From CAZBYL01 sp964496275 (GTDB lineage: Bacteria; Synergistota; Synergistia; Synergistales; Synergistaceae): DNA of 55,162 nt. The stretch lies in assembly GCA_964496275.1 (NCBI GenBank), contig CAZBYL010000007.1, positions 1 through 55,162 on the forward strand, given 5' to 3'. The notes under the pieces are model-generated. The model was not told the origin of the DNA. It worked only from the letters and a program-made list of their open reading frames with translations, and searched no databases. Of this stretch, positions 9,543-19,068 are shown one piece after another (position 1 is the stretch's first letter; each line of letters begins with the position of its first letter). The translations under genes and the position numbers were made by a program.

Positions 9543-10253
9543 TCAAAAAAATGTAAGAAGTTTTTTTGTATACTCTTCGCAAAGTGATGATTCTCCCTGC
9601 TGTACAGACCATTTTATAAACTTTTCGTGTTCCAAGAGTGCGGCACGCCTCAGCAAAGTAATTTCTGTTTCAGAAAGAACAGTCTCGCCTACAGAGCATT
9701 TATCGCAGCAAAAACCATCTTTTTTCCATAATGCACGCCCTAATATCTGTGTTCCGCACTCGCAGCATACAGACAGAGAAGGGGCAAGACCGGCGGAGTT
9801 CAGAAGCTTCCATATATACCTGAACTCAATGATACTGACAGGGCACTCCGCTTTGAGCAGAAGCATAGTACTCCACAGAACATTAAGTACATGGTTGCTT
9901 TCATGTGATGTCATAGTCACTTTCGTTACCGCTTTATAGAATCGTACCGCGGCTATAAGACGCGCAGGATTGGATCTTAACGATATAAAATCCTCTTTCA
10001 CCTCAGCACTTTTCAGATAAAGTCTACCGGGACTTTGGTACAATTCGTAGGTTCCCCATACAAGCGGTTCCGCCGCTCCTCCAAACCTGTTTTTTGACGA
10101 CGATGCCGGAGCACTGACCCATCTAGGTCCCAGGTCACGTAAAAAAAGCAGAAGGGAGCCGCCGCTCGTAACGGAATCCCTTCTTTGAAGAACTGTCCCG
10201 GACTGTTTGTAATAACCTTGCTCAAGATTGTCAGCCTCGGCAAAGTTTATCAA
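9543..10253 (-). CDS. recO: DNA repair protein RecO
   Basis: RecO helps load RecA onto SSB-coated single-stranded DNA in the RecFOR pathway. The 236-residue protein has an N-terminal OB-fold and a C-terminal helical domain with a zinc-binding Cys set (Cys163, Cys166, Cys183, Cys186). That set is present in many bacterial RecO proteins but absent in E. coli. The start is a TTG whose bases overlap the era stop codon, implying translational coupling. era-recO adjacency is widely conserved. Sequence conservation is low, as usual in the family, so the call rests on length, the Cys pattern and context. Confidence 0.85.
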   Translation of the reverse strand: MINFAEADNLEQGYYKQSGTVLQRRDSVTSGGSLLLFLRDLGPRWVSAPASSSKNRFGGAAEPLVWGTYELYQSPGRLYLKSAEVKEDFISLRSNPARLIAAVRFYKAVTKVTMTSHESNHVLNVLWSTMLLLKAECPVSIIEFRYIWKLLNSAGLAPSLSVCCECGTQILGRALWKKDGFCCDKCSVGETVLSETEITLLRRAALLEHEKFIKWSVQQGESSLCEEYTKKLLTFF

Positions 10254-11179
10254 AAACTATACCCCAATCTGCGAAGCTCTTCCTGTGACTTTCTCCAGCC
10301 GGGTTTCACTTTAACCCACAGCTGCAGGAAAACGGGGTAACCGAACTTTTCTTCAAGCTCTTTACGGGCCGCGGTTCCTATTGTCTTTAATTTAGAACCT
10401 GACTTCCCTATTATTATCCCCTTTTGCCCCGGTCTGTCTACTATTATCGTAGCTCTTATCTCACATGTTTTAAGTTCCGGAAACTCATCAGGACTTTTAA
10501 ATTCCTCAACCAACACGGCGACTCCGTGCGGAACCTCTTCCTCTGTGAAATAGAATATTTTCTCGCGAATAACTTCTGCGGCCAAAAATCTTTCCGTGGA
10601 GTCCATCAACATGTCCTCCGGATATATTGCCGGCTGTACGGGAAGATGCTCGCTTATTTTATCTGCCATTATATCCAGATTGGTATCACTCTTGGCAGAC
10701 ACGGGTATTATTGCCACAGGGGACACCCTCTCACTGTAGATGCCCGCCGCTTTCAGATAGTGCTCGGGGTCGGAGAGCTGGTCAATTTTATTTATTACCA
10801 ACACAACCGGGAGATTCAAAGCTCCGAGAACAGAGAGTATCATCTCGTCCTTTTCTCCAACGGCTCTGTCCGTGGCCTCGACCACGTAGCATACTAAGTC
10901 AACTTGCCCCAGCGCATCAGTTGCCTCCTGCATCATAAAGTTTCCGAGGGCATGCTGCGGCTTATGTATGCCCGGCGTGTCCACAAACACAATCTGCTCA
11001 TCTTGAGTTGTATAAATACAACGGACGGCATTGCGGGTTGTCTGCGGTTTCGGAGATACGGCCGCAACCTTTTCCTTCAAAAGGGCATTTATTATTGACG
11101 ACTTGCCAACATTGGGTCTGCCGAGCAGTGCGACATATCCTGCCCTAAATGTACTTTTTACGGCCTTTTCAGCTTCCAT
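10250..11179 (-). CDS. era: GTPase Era
   Basis: A GTPase that binds the 3' end of 16S rRNA and assists 30S assembly. The 309-residue protein has all G motifs: G1 GRPNVGKS (20-27), switch I KPQTTRN, G3 DTPG (67-70) and G4 NKID (130-133). The C-terminal KH domain carries GIIIGKSGSKLKTIG near residues 260-275. It sits between ybeY and recO. This ybeY-era-recO arrangement is widely conserved and links rRNA processing with ribosome assembly. Confidence 0.97.
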   Translation of the reverse strand: MEAEKAVKSTFRAGYVALLGRPNVGKSSIINALLKEKVAAVSPKPQTTRNAVRCIYTTQDEQIVFVDTPGIHKPQHALGNFMMQEATDALGQVDLVCYVVEATDRAVGEKDEMILSVLGALNLPVVLVINKIDQLSDPEHYLKAAGIYSERVSPVAIIPVSAKSDTNLDIMADKISEHLPVQPAIYPEDMLMDSTERFLAAEVIREKIFYFTEEEVPHGVAVLVEEFKSPDEFPELKTCEIRATIIVDRPGQKGIIIGKSGSKLKTIGTAARKELEEKFGYPVFLQLWVKVKPGWRKSQEELRRLGYSF

Positions 11180-11206
11180 GTCATATTCATCCTTTTTATG
11201 TGTCCG

Positions 11207-11716
11207 TTATTGTTCGATTGAGTCAAAAAACATCTTTACAAGCAAATCCTGTTCTTCCCACATTCTGTTTTTGCGTTCTTCGTTATCATGATCCCTGCCT
11301 ATTAAATGCAGCAGTCCGTGTGATATGACAAGAACCGTCTCTTCTAAGAAAGTTCTGTTATTTTCCGCAGCGTTCTTTAGAACAACATCAGGACACACCA
11401 TTATGTCGCCGAGTGTGAGCACCTCCCAATCATCGGGAGGGATAAAATCCCCACTCTCGGATTCCCACATGGGGAAGGACAGAACGTCTGTCGGTTCGGC
11501 AATATCACGGTACTCGCCGTTTATCTCAGCCATCTTCTGCGGATTCAGAAATGTGAGTGACACCTCTACATCTGCAACTACCGATGGTATGCTGTTTTCG
11601 TTTTGAAGAGCTTCCGTGTAGACACCTTCAAGTCTTGAAATAAACGAATCGTTTATTTCATTTTTTTGAGCTTCATTCAGTGCGTCAAGTTCACCCATGT
11701 ATATTATTACATTCAT
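11207..11716 (-). CDS. ybeY: Endoribonuclease YbeY
   Basis: A metal-dependent RNase involved in 16S 3'-end maturation and ribosome quality control. The 169-residue protein contains the zinc-binding motif HGLLHLIGRDH (His133, His137, His143) and the upstream TDVLSFPM signature. The start ATG overlaps the stop of the preceding HD-domain gene as ATGA, a sign of translational coupling. The pgpH-ybeY-era order matches Gram-positive genomes. Confidence 0.95.
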   Translation of the reverse strand: MNVIIYMGELDALNEAQKNEINDSFISRLEGVYTEALQNENSIPSVVADVEVSLTFLNPQKMAEINGEYRDIAEPTDVLSFPMWESESGDFIPPDDWEVLTLGDIMVCPDVVLKNAAENNRTFLEETVLVISHGLLHLIGRDHDNEERKNRMWEEQDLLVKMFFDSIEQ

Positions 11717-13794
11717 TTTCTCACATCCTGATCCTTTTTCATTGATGCCTGAAGTTCGGCGGCAACGACCTTTACATTACGTACTTCACGCGAATGGTAG
11801 GTTGACCTAAGTATATCAACAAAACACGTTTTTATAATATTCATATCGCTGAATGTAAAATCGACATTATCAAGCTGTCCCGCTTCAACTTTGGATTTTA
11901 TTACATTATCCACCAATATACGCAAGTCACGTATTGTTTCGAATGGTTTGTTGCGAGCTTTAACAGCGGCTTCTACCGAGTCGGCCAACATAACAAGGGC
12001 GGTTTCCCGAGACTGAGGTTTAGGTCCCGGATAGCGGAATTGTTCTTCCGTAACGTTTTCTCCCATTGCAAGAGCCTTCTCATAAAAATATTTTTGCACT
12101 GTCGTTCCGTGGTGCTCTGCGATAAATTTCCAAAGACTTTTCGGAAGCTTTGTGGCATCGGCTATTTCCAAACCGTCTCTCACGTGAGATATGAGAATAA
12201 GGCCAGAGAGAGACGGAGAGAGCGAATCATGTATATTATCCCCATGTATTTGATTTTCAACAAAATAGAGTGGGTTCTTCAGCTTTCCTATATCATGGTA
12301 ATAAGCTCCCGCTTTTACAAGAAGCCCATTCATTTTCAGGCTGTCGGCGGCAGCTTCCGCAAGGGTACCGACCATAAGCGTATGATGGTATGTGCCGGGA
12401 GCCTCCATTTGCAGTCTCTTTATAAGAGGCTGCGACGGGTGACTTAGCTCAAGAAGGCGCAGCGGGGAAATTACGTCAAACACGTTCTCCCACATCGGCA
12501 GAAGAGCTACCACGATTGCTCCCCACAATGCGCTGAAGAGCAGAGATGATATCATCAGTTTGTATGTAAAGTAGAGTCCCATTCCCCAGTGCATAACCAC
12601 AGAAACTGTACTTAAACAGATACCCAGAAAAAAGAGATTCTTCCATATTGTCATACGATGATTCGGCGGGTCAATGAAAAGGATTCGCCCTATTCCTGCA
12701 GAGAAGGATGCCAGCACGCACCCAAGGGCAACGATGCCAGGATTTGTGCCGTAGGTAATCATCACACTGATGATTCCTCCACCGAATACGATATGGTACG
12801 ACAACGATACAGGAAGAGTCAGACAAAGCCATCCTGTGAGCCCCAGTACGGCCATTGAGTAGCTTCCGCCCAGTTTTGTGAATAAAAGTTCGAGCGCCCA
12901 CACAAGCGATATTACGACAGCTACGTAAACCCACTCTCTCATTGAAAGTTTTTCCTTAAGCCCGCTCTCTATCCATATCGGCCAAAAACTCCAAGCTATG
13001 ACAACGATAAGAATGAATGCCAAGTGCTTAAGCGGAAACGCGGCATCAGGATAACCCTGAGACTGCAAAAGCTTTGCCAATGCGGGGGTCACTACCTGTC
13101 CTTTTTGAACCAACACAGCACCGGGGCGAATTTCCCGAACGACCGCAGGTATCTGCAAGGAAACGTCTTCACGAAGCCTTGCCGTCATTTCAGAATCGGA
13201 CTGCAATGATGGATTAAGTATTAAATCCAGAATTTGAAATGCCACATTTCTGTCGGCCTGGGATAACGGAGACCGTTTAAGGTATTTCCATATCAGTGAA
13301 GCCTGCTGTTCGCGTGTTTGTGCTTCATCACGAATTCGGCCTCCTATTTCAGAAACTGACGAAACAATCCTTTTCCTCTCAAGTTCTGTAAGGCTTTTAA
13401 AAAGTTCTAAAAGTGGTTTGTTAAACAGTAATGAGTACTCGGCATTTTCAAGCATATCTAACCGTTTATTCACTTCAGCCGCTATTTTTTCATCCTGGAC
13501 CATAACATCTACGATTCTTGCGGCAGCTCTCTGCCTGAGTTCAAGAGTAGCGGCTCTGTCTTCATATCTGGCGGTGGTAAGAGCAAAGTAAGTCTTTGCT
13601 GAGGGAGTGCCTATCTGATAGTTTTCCCTTCTGTCAGATATATACCAATTAACGCAGACAAGCAACACCGCAACGGCAAGCAGAACCGAGCGGAAAAGAA
13701 GGTACTGTTTGTTTTCCGGATTGAGAGTAAATTTTGACGTTACAGTTGATATAAATTTTATAATCGGAGATTTATTCTTTTCCCCTATGGTCAT
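11713..13794 (-). CDS. pgpH: 7TM-HD family cyclic-di-AMP phosphodiesterase (PgpH type)
   Basis: Members of this family hydrolyse c-di-AMP to pApA at the membrane. The 693-residue protein has a first membrane segment at about 32-51, then an external region to about residue 260 (7TMR-HDED), several membrane segments to about 470, and a cytoplasmic HD domain. The HD motifs are YHHTLMVGTLAEAAA and AYYHDIGKLKNP, with a later AEHHGT. The gene overlaps the end of phoH by 23 bases and ybeY by 4. A CdaA-type cyclase elsewhere in the window supports c-di-AMP as substrate. The activity is inferred from family and has not been shown. Confidence 0.9.
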   Translation of the reverse strand: MTIGEKNKSPIIKFISTVTSKFTLNPENKQYLLFRSVLLAVAVLLVCVNWYISDRRENYQIGTPSAKTYFALTTARYEDRAATLELRQRAAARIVDVMVQDEKIAAEVNKRLDMLENAEYSLLFNKPLLELFKSLTELERKRIVSSVSEIGGRIRDEAQTREQQASLIWKYLKRSPLSQADRNVAFQILDLILNPSLQSDSEMTARLREDVSLQIPAVVREIRPGAVLVQKGQVVTPALAKLLQSQGYPDAAFPLKHLAFILIVVIAWSFWPIWIESGLKEKLSMREWVYVAVVISLVWALELLFTKLGGSYSMAVLGLTGWLCLTLPVSLSYHIVFGGGIISVMITYGTNPGIVALGCVLASFSAGIGRILFIDPPNHRMTIWKNLFFLGICLSTVSVVMHWGMGLYFTYKLMISSLLFSALWGAIVVALLPMWENVFDVISPLRLLELSHPSQPLIKRLQMEAPGTYHHTLMVGTLAEAAADSLKMNGLLVKAGAYYHDIGKLKNPLYFVENQIHGDNIHDSLSPSLSGLILISHVRDGLEIADATKLPKSLWKFIAEHHGTTVQKYFYEKALAMGENVTEEQFRYPGPKPQSRETALVMLADSVEAAVKARNKPFETIRDLRILVDNVIKSKVEAGQLDNVDFTFSDMNIIKTCFVDILRSTYHSREVRNVKVVAAELQASMKKDQDVRK

Positions 13795-14767
13795 ATTCTT
13801 CGTATGCCCTCACAATACGCTGGACTATTTCATGGCGCACTACGTCACGATTATTAAGATGCGCAAAGGCTATTCCAGGTATATCCTTTAATATTTTCTG
13901 AACAAAAATCAGCCCCGACTCCTTATTACCCGGCAAGTCAACTTGCGTTACATCTCCGGTTACTACAGCTTTGGAGCCAAAGCCAAGCCTGGTAAGGAAC
14001 ATTTTCATCTGCTCTGCGGTGGTATTTTGCGCCTCATCCAAGATGATAAAACTGTCGTTAAGCGTTCGCCCTCTCATATATGCAAGAGGCGCCAATTCTA
14101 TTACGCCTTTTTCAAAATATCGATTAAACTTTTCCGCCGGCAAAAGGTCGTAAAACGCGTCATAAAGAGGCCTAAGATATGGCTCTACCTTATCCATCAG
14201 GTCACCAGGAAGGTAGCCTAGCCTCTCACCGGCTTCTACAACCGGCCGAACCAGAACGATGCGGCTGACTTTTGCTGATTTTAGAAACGCAACGGCCTGA
14301 GCGACAGCCAAATATGTCTTACCCGTGCCGGCCGGGCCGATGGCAAACGTAATGTCATTCGCCCTTATCGATCTTGCATATTCTTTCTGACCTTCGGTAA
14401 ACGGACGAATGGGCTTGCCCCTGTTGCTGACACACAGAACCTCATCGTAGAGAGACTTTAGGTTAATGTCCGCTCCCTCCGAAATTTGGTGGAGACCATA
14501 GCGAATCTCCGCACTGCTTAACTTTTGCCCGTTCAGAGAGAGGTCGGCAAACTGTGTCAGCAAATCTTCGATCCGTGCGACAAGCTTTTCGTCATCGCCC
14601 TTTATTGACAATTGCTCGCCGCGTGCGTATATCTTGACCGGAAACGTCTGTTCTACAAGGTTCAGAATTTCATCATGTCCGGCAAGCAAACGAACTACAG
14701 ACTCTTCCCGCCGAAGCATAGGCTTCAGCGGGGAATCCGAATTTACTGTTTTTTCGGTATCTGACAT
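13772..14767 (-). CDS. phoH: PhoH-like ATPase
   Basis: A cytoplasmic P-loop ATPase of the PhoH family, often linked to RNA metabolism and commonly located just upstream of ybeY. The 331-residue protein has Walker A GPAGTGKT (144-151) and Walker B FIILDEAQN near residue 240. An N-terminal RNA-binding-like region (about 1-120) precedes the ATPase domain. It overlaps the pgpH-like gene. The biochemical role of the family is not well settled; the assignment to the family is secure. Confidence 0.94.
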   Translation of the reverse strand: MSDTEKTVNSDSPLKPMLRREESVVRLLAGHDEILNLVEQTFPVKIYARGEQLSIKGDDEKLVARIEDLLTQFADLSLNGQKLSSAEIRYGLHQISEGADINLKSLYDEVLCVSNRGKPIRPFTEGQKEYARSIRANDITFAIGPAGTGKTYLAVAQAVAFLKSAKVSRIVLVRPVVEAGERLGYLPGDLMDKVEPYLRPLYDAFYDLLPAEKFNRYFEKGVIELAPLAYMRGRTLNDSFIILDEAQNTTAEQMKMFLTRLGFGSKAVVTGDVTQVDLPGNKESGLIFVQKILKDIPGIAFAHLNNRDVVRHEIVQRIVRAYEEYDHRGKE

Positions 14768-14786
14768 TTTATATTATTCGTACAAT

Positions 14787-15020
14787 CTATGCCTTGACGA
14801 CTGCTTTTACTTCAGGCACTTCTTCCCTGATTGCACTCTCGACCGTCATTCTAAGCGTCTCCTGAGCATACGGACACGTGCCGCATGCGCCTACCAGCTC
14901 GACGTAAAGAATGCCGCTCGCTTCATCAAAATTCACAAACGTAACATCTCCGCCATGAGACTGAAGCAAGGGCGATATTTTGCTGTCGATAACTTCCATT
15001 ACTTTTTCTTTGACTGTCAT
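14787..15020 (-). CDS. NifU C-terminal domain-like Fe-S scaffold protein
   Basis: A 77-residue stand-alone NifU C-terminal domain, a type that carries and delivers Fe-S clusters. It shows the family patterns LLQSHGGDVTFV and ELVGACGTCP with the CxxC cluster ligands Cys46 and Cys49. AGGAGG stands 7-8 bases before the ATG. It lies between mazG and phoH on the same strand with about 20-30 base gaps and is probably co-transcribed with them. Confidence 0.92.
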   Translation of the reverse strand: MTVKEKVMEVIDSKISPLLQSHGGDVTFVNFDEASGILYVELVGACGTCPYAQETLRMTVESAIREEVPEVKAVVKA

Positions 15021-15049
15021 TTCAATTCCTCCTGATTTTTGTTTATTCT

Positions 15050-15859
15050 TTATTTATTTTCTTTGCATTTAGCCTTCTGCCATAAAAGATCAAGTTCCTC
15101 CAAGGAGAATTCATTCCATGCTCTTTTTGAATCGGCAACCGAAGACTCAATATCCCTAAAGCGTGATGCAAACTTCATGCAGGCCATATGAAGAACCGAC
15201 TCCGGATCATTATCCAGGTGCCTTGAGAGGTTTACGACCGCAAACAAAAGATCTCCCAGCTCTTCGGAGATATTATTCAGATCCTTATTTGCTATGGCCT
15301 CTTTCAGCTCTGAGACTTCCTCGTCTACCTTATTCATAACGGGGGTTATATCCCCTTTTTCCCAGTCAAATCCAACCTTTGCCGCGCGTTCCTGGATTCT
15401 GTATGCTCTCAAGAGAGCCGGCAATCCGCGCGGGATACCGGCAAGTACAGAAGAATCCGATTTACGTTCCTTACGTTCGGCAACCTTTATCTGCTCCCAA
15501 TTTTTGAGCACCTCTTCTGATGTTTCAGCCGTAACTTCTCCGAAAACATGAGGGTGCCGTCTTATCAGTTTTGCAGTCAGCCCGTCGATAGCATCACAGA
15601 TGTCAAAATCACCGCGCTCTTCGGCTATACATGAAACAAAGACCACCTGCAGCATCAAGTCTCCGCACTCTTCGCGCATATTTGCTATATCATCATTCTC
15701 AATCGCTTCGATTAATTCGTACGATTCTTCGAGGATATAGCGCCTTAAGGTCAGGTATGTCTGTTCTCTGTCCCACGGGCATCCGTTCTCGGCTCTAAGA
15801 CGCTTCATAATTCCTACAAGCTTTGTAAATTTAGAAGCGGCAGAAGCAGAATCCAACAT
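15050..15859 (-). CDS. mazG: Nucleoside triphosphate pyrophosphohydrolase MazG
   Basis: Hydrolyses (d)NTPs to monophosphates plus pyrophosphate, a house-cleaning function. It has two tandem MazG domains, each with the metal-binding acid pattern: LEESYELIEAIENDD...EECGDLMLQV in the N half and VDEEVSELKEAI...SEELGDLLFAVV in the C half. The ATG at 15859 is 8 bases after GGAGG and gives 269 residues; a TTG two codons earlier is too close to the ribosome site. It directly follows mfd. Confidence 0.95.
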   Translation of the reverse strand: MLDSASAASKFTKLVGIMKRLRAENGCPWDREQTYLTLRRYILEESYELIEAIENDDIANMREECGDLMLQVVFVSCIAEERGDFDICDAIDGLTAKLIRRHPHVFGEVTAETSEEVLKNWEQIKVAERKERKSDSSVLAGIPRGLPALLRAYRIQERAAKVGFDWEKGDITPVMNKVDEEVSELKEAIANKDLNNISEELGDLLFAVVNLSRHLDNDPESVLHMACMKFASRFRDIESSVADSKRAWNEFSLEELDLLWQKAKCKENK

Positions 15860-15883
15860 TGTCAACGCCTCCCTAACATACGT

Positions 15884-18800
15884 CTATTCTATCAGATTTA
15901 GCAAATATTGTTTCTCGATTATTGCGGAAAGAGTTTCCATTCCCGCAAAACCACCGACGCCTATCAAACCGTCGAGGCGGCGCATCCACTTTGGTGCGGG
16001 AAGTAAATTTTGCCACAATCCTTCCGGCTCCCCTTTCACAATCGTTTCGTCTCGTCCGCAGACAATACGGGTTATACCAAAGTCGGACGACGCAGATCTT
16101 ACATACGCCATGTTGAACAAGAAATTCAGGCTCGGCGGCAACTCTCCGAATCTATCCACTGTCTCATTCCGCAGCTCAGTAACTTCATTTGGATGCTCGG
16201 TTTTCAGCAAGCGTCTATATAGAGTGACGCGCAAATTTTCCTGGGGGAGATAGTCTTGCGGTATAGTAGCAGGAAACTCTATTTGTACTTCCGCAGACAT
16301 ACGAAGTTTACCTCGAATTCTTGCTATTTCCTCCGCAAGCATATCGCAGTATTTCTGATAACCGACTTTCCCAGAGTTGCCGTGTTGGGCAATACCGATT
16401 AAATCTCCCCCACCGCGTATTTGTAAGTCACGCTGTGCAAGCTGATAGCCAGCACCAAGTTCATCCAGTTCCGCAATGGCCTCAAGTCTTTCGCTCGCAT
16501 CTACTGAGAGGTGCACATCCTGAGGATAGAACAAAAAGGCATAGGCCTGTTCTTCTCTTCTTCCGACACGTCCTCGTAGCTGATACATCTGCGCAAGCCC
16601 CAGTTCATGGGCATCGTCCACTATCAATGTATTTGCCTGTGGAATATCAAGACCGCTTTCGACGATAGTGGTACAGATGAGAATATCTATATCTCCGGCA
16701 GAAAACTGCATCATTGTTTTCTCAAGCGCAGATTCAGGTGTTTTACTGTGAGCTACGGCTATCTTAAGTTTAGGGAAAAGCCTCCTCAACATTGTTGCCC
16801 GCTCCTGTATGTCTCCTATTCTGTTGTGAACAAAGAAAATTTGTCCTCCTCTATTCTTCTCTCTGAGCACCGCATTTTTGAGAAGTTCCTCAGACCAGGG
16901 ACGTACAACGGTTATCACGGGAAGGCGTCTTTGGGGCGGTGTCTGAAGAACGGACATGTCCCTCAAACCGCTTACAGACATTGAGAGAGAGCGCGGTATA
17001 GGCGTAGCCGAAAGCATCAGCACATCAACTTCCGGAGCGACCTTCTTGAGATGCTCTTTATGCATGACACCGAATCTATGTTCCTCGTCAACTATCACGA
17101 GGCCTATATTTTTAAAGGATACATCGGCACTGATAAGCCTGTGTGTTCCTATTATTATGTCAACCTTACCCTCCTGCAGGTCTTGCAGGATTTTTTTCTG
17201 GGTGGCTACCGGCACAAACCTGGAAACTACTTCGACTCTTATGGGCAGATTGGCAAATCGCATAAAAAACGTTTCATAGTGCTGTTGAGCAAGAAGAGTG
17301 GTAGGAGCCATTACAGCAACTTGTTTGCCGTTGAAGACTGCCATTGCCGCTGCACGAAGAGCTACTTCTGTTTTTCCGAATCCTACATCTCCCACAATCA
17401 GACGATCCATCGGAACAGGCCGGTGCATGTCTGACAAGACGTCAGCGATGGCTCTTAGCTGATCCGCTGTCTCGGTGTAAAGAAAATTCCCCTCTATCTC
17501 CTTCATCATGCTATTATTATTCGCAAATGAAAAGCCCTGTGTCAGCTCTCTTGCGGCATAAATTTCTACCAGCTCCTTCGCAGCTTTTTCAGCCATCTCA
17601 CGAGCTTTTGCCGCTGATTTTTTCCAATGCGAACTTTTCAGATTATCGAGAACTGCTTCCTGTCCGGGCATCGGAGACCATGAGGATATTTTCCAAAACT
17701 GCATTACAGGAATTAAAAGTCTGCGATCGTCGGCAAACTGAAGCACCAAATATTCCTGAGTTCCATCTGCGGTCTCGGCCGTTTGCGGTCCCAAGTAAAG
17801 AGCGACGCCATAATCATCATGCACCACATATTGCCCTTGAATCAACCCGGCACCCCAGTCACTTGGGGCATGGCTCTCAAGTCTGTGGCGCGGCACACTC
17901 ACTCCGGCAAGTTCAAGGTCTGTAATGACTGCTTCTTTTGTATATGAATCGATAAAACCCTCAGAGAGAGTCCCTTTGACACTTTTGAATGAGTTTACGT
18001 CAGCCCAATCTATGTTCCGCTGCGACTCCGAATATATCGAGATGGAATACCCATCGTCAATAAGAGACGCGCAGTAAATTTCAAGTTCTTTTAGTTTTCC
18101 TCTGAAAAACGGGAATTGGCGTATAGGCATCCGCACTGAGGTATTTTTTACATCTGCTGTTACTCTCAGCCGATTGTAGCGGCCCAATTTTTTGCACAAA
18201 TCCTCCCATTTCTGCCACGGGACTGTGCTTTGTATAGTTCTGTCAAGGTTGTTCCAAAGCCAAGTTGCATTTTCAGCCGTAGTGTCAAGGCCGTTGGGGT
18301 CGAAAAACACAACGCGCATATTGTCTGGGAAATAATTTGTAGGTTCAAAGTCACCTTTGGAACACAGACTTTGAATTGATGATTCGCTCAGGGTGCGAAG
18401 ACTTTTTTGAGTCTCAGGCATGAAGAACCTTAAGCTTTCAACGCTGTCATCAAAAAATTCGATCCTCAGCGGAAATGGGTCTGACGGACTAAAGACATCC
18501 ACAATGCTCCCCCTCGAGACAAATTGCCCCGGAGACCAAACTATATCATTCCGCTCATACCCGCTGCGCGTAAGCCAAGCGATTATCGCATCTCTGCCCA
18601 CTTCATCGCCTGTTTTAAAGCGAAACCAATCACTCGAAAAAGAAAAAGGAGCCAGTAAAGATGCAGGTGTAGCGGCCAAAATACCGCCGCTGTTTTTAAA
18701 TTTTTCAAGTACTCCGCCTCTTGATATCTGTAGCGCCTGTGACCTCGTTTCATCTTCGGAAAGGGAAATTTCCGGAAGAAGCGAGATATTACGAAAAAGC

Positions 18801-19000
18801 TCCATAACTTCACTATCGGCAACAAAATCACGGGTTTGACGCTGATCAGGAAGCAAGACAAGCAAAGGGCAGTCCGCGTCTCTGCAACTCCAAGGCCGCA
18901 TCGCTCCCTTTGAAATAAGATGCACTGCCTTATTCCTGTACCATGCATCACTATCAAGTAAAAAAAGGCTGCTCGCCGCGTATTTTTCGATATTAGTCAT
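15884..19000 (-). CDS. mfd: Transcription-repair coupling factor Mfd
   Basis: A DNA translocase that removes RNA polymerase stalled at lesions and recruits UvrA. The 1038-residue protein is about 100 residues shorter than E. coli Mfd, mainly in the N-terminal part. Order: degenerate UvrB-like N-terminus (FVSRGSIVDVFSP), RNA polymerase-interacting domain near residues 385-470 (GQYVVHDDYGVALYLG), then the helicase core with Walker A VGDVGFGKTEVA, DEEHRFGV, and RGRVGRREEQAYAF. The C-terminal TRCF domain has LGAGYQLAQRDLQIRGGGDLIG. A terminator upstream (after pth) suggests a new transcription unit starts here; a possible -10 TATGAT at 19018-19023 lacks a good -35. Confidence 0.97.
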   Translation of the reverse strand: MTNIEKYAASSLFLLDSDAWYRNKAVHLISKGAMRPWSCRDADCPLLVLLPDQRQTRDFVADSEVMELFRNISLLPEISLSEDETRSQALQISRGGVLEKFKNSGGILAATPASLLAPFSFSSDWFRFKTGDEVGRDAIIAWLTRSGYERNDIVWSPGQFVSRGSIVDVFSPSDPFPLRIEFFDDSVESLRFFMPETQKSLRTLSESSIQSLCSKGDFEPTNYFPDNMRVVFFDPNGLDTTAENATWLWNNLDRTIQSTVPWQKWEDLCKKLGRYNRLRVTADVKNTSVRMPIRQFPFFRGKLKELEIYCASLIDDGYSISIYSESQRNIDWADVNSFKSVKGTLSEGFIDSYTKEAVITDLELAGVSVPRHRLESHAPSDWGAGLIQGQYVVHDDYGVALYLGPQTAETADGTQEYLVLQFADDRRLLIPVMQFWKISSWSPMPGQEAVLDNLKSSHWKKSAAKAREMAEKAAKELVEIYAARELTQGFSFANNNSMMKEIEGNFLYTETADQLRAIADVLSDMHRPVPMDRLIVGDVGFGKTEVALRAAAMAVFNGKQVAVMAPTTLLAQQHYETFFMRFANLPIRVEVVSRFVPVATQKKILQDLQEGKVDIIIGTHRLISADVSFKNIGLVIVDEEHRFGVMHKEHLKKVAPEVDVLMLSATPIPRSLSMSVSGLRDMSVLQTPPQRRLPVITVVRPWSEELLKNAVLREKNRGGQIFFVHNRIGDIQERATMLRRLFPKLKIAVAHSKTPESALEKTMMQFSAGDIDILICTTIVESGLDIPQANTLIVDDAHELGLAQMYQLRGRVGRREEQAYAFLFYPQDVHLSVDASERLEAIAELDELGAGYQLAQRDLQIRGGGDLIGIAQHGNSGKVGYQKYCDMLAEEIARIRGKLRMSAEVQIEFPATIPQDYLPQENLRVTLYRRLLKTEHPNEVTELRNETVDRFGELPPSLNFLFNMAYVRSASSDFGITRIVCGRDETIVKGEPEGLWQNLLPAPKWMRRLDGLIGVGGFAGMETLSAIIEKQYLLNLIE

Positions 19001-19049
19001 TTTATTATTTTCACTTTATCATATTTTGTTAGTAGACACATAAAAGGCG

Positions 19050-19068
19050 TGACAATGTCACGCCCTCT
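19050..19068 (-). terminator. Terminator hairpin overlapping the pth stop codon
   Basis: An 8-bp perfect stem, GGCGTGAC/GTCACGCC, has a 3-base loop and is followed on the minus strand by TTTTATG. The ascending arm includes the last codons and the TGA of pth, so termination begins inside the coding end. It separates the glmU-prs-rplY-pth unit from mfd. Confidence 0.65.
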
